DNA of 64,000 bases from G963663775 sp963664255 (GTDB lineage: Bacteria; Bacillota; Clostridia; Oscillospirales; Butyricicoccaceae): contig OY760938.1 of assembly GCA_963664255.1 (NCBI GenBank), positions 2,170,001 to 2,234,000 on the forward strand, read 5' to 3'. Position numbers and translations under genes: made by a program. The notes under the pieces were generated by a model. It saw only the letters and a list, made by a program, of their open reading frames with translations. It was not told the origin of the DNA and did no database searches. Within the stretch, counting starts at the first letter, position 1, and every line of letters begins with the position of its first letter. Below, in pieces: positions 63,863 through 64,000 of the stretch.

Positions 63863-64000
63863 TTATTTTTTCTTGGATTGCATAATGATATCAAACCAAA
63901 CAGCAGCAACCAAAATCAGACCCTTGACCATAAACTGCCAATAAGCATCCATGTTCATCATGGACATACCATTGTCAATGGACATCATAATGACTGCACC
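63863..64000 (-). CDS. Multiple-sugar ABC transporter permease, C-terminal end only
   Basis: Forty-five residues remain before the TAA at 63863: the segment SIDNGMSMMNMDAYWQFMVK followed by a hydrophobic stretch GLILVAAVWFDII and a Lys tail. This ending is typical of GguB/MmsB/XylH-type monosaccharide permeases. The rest of the gene lies beyond the window. Confidence 0.8.
   Translation of the reverse strand, partial: GAVIMMSIDNGMSMMNMDAYWQFMVKGLILVAAVWFDIIMQSKKK

Overview
The window looks like chromosome from a Gram-positive Bacillota bacterium, most likely a gut-type clostridium (Oscillospirales-like; this is inference). The evidence is the large SRP RNA with an Alu domain, RNase Y, WhiA, RapZ, YlxM and KhpA, the dnaX-ybaB-recR and ylxM-ffh-rpsP-khpA-rimM-trmD clusters, SLH-anchored surface proteins, lipoprotein-type binding proteins and strong AGGAGG ribosome binding sites. 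I saw no rRNA, tRNA, CRISPR array or prophage structural genes.

Layout. 1-7.8 kb: the end of an SLH/CapA-type protein, then gltBD. 7.8-13.2 kb: an EAL-CBS-GGDEF protein facing a thiol/sulfur redox set (CoA-binding protein, thioredoxin, and a four-domain CoA-disulfide reductase-rhodanese-TusA-DsrE protein). 13.6-23.6 kb: a locus that is G+C richer by eye. Two divergent transcription units encode a LytTR response regulator, a wall- or membrane-anchored extracellular protein and a GHKL sensor kinase on one side. The other side carries a receiver-like protein without its phospho-acceptor Asp, a 30-residue ORF and a 1508-residue SLH surface protein. A 20-bp-phased direct repeat lies beside an extended -10 promoter in the shared intergenic region.

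23.67-45.14 kb: the most unusual part. A Prx6-type peroxiredoxin gene is cut within the codons for Gly-Asp-Phe. Its N-terminal part is at 23670-23798 and its exactly complementary C-terminal part is at 44604-45140, on the same strand. A large serine recombinase gene ends within about 20 bases of the left break. This is the signature of site-specific integration. Yet the 20.8 kb between the halves holds normally essential core genes (ffh, rpsP, rimM, trmD, lgt) as well as folD, two M16 peptidases, two transporters and a sugar-uptake regulon. That regulon comprises an IolG-like dehydrogenase, tandem LacI regulators and a ribose-type ABC transporter, whose three promoters share the core TAATATTA. 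Either a chromosomal block was captured and re-integrated, or the block is a second copy.

45.4-64 kb: SRP RNA, dnaX-ybaB-recR, then murB-rapZ-whiA-dnaE, pfkA, rny, pgeF, a solute-binding lipoprotein with mnmA, a chemoreceptor, and the end of a sugar ABC permease.

Two families of dispersed palindromic elements run through the window. A 201-202 bp element occurs three times (13301, 40141, 56070), always between convergent genes, with conserved internal hairpins and paired-arm covariation. A 180 bp element with 22-bp inverted ends sits at 45141. Partial ends of the first family, and an AGAACC(T)RTAT-like motif that often overlaps stop codons, recur at other gene ends.
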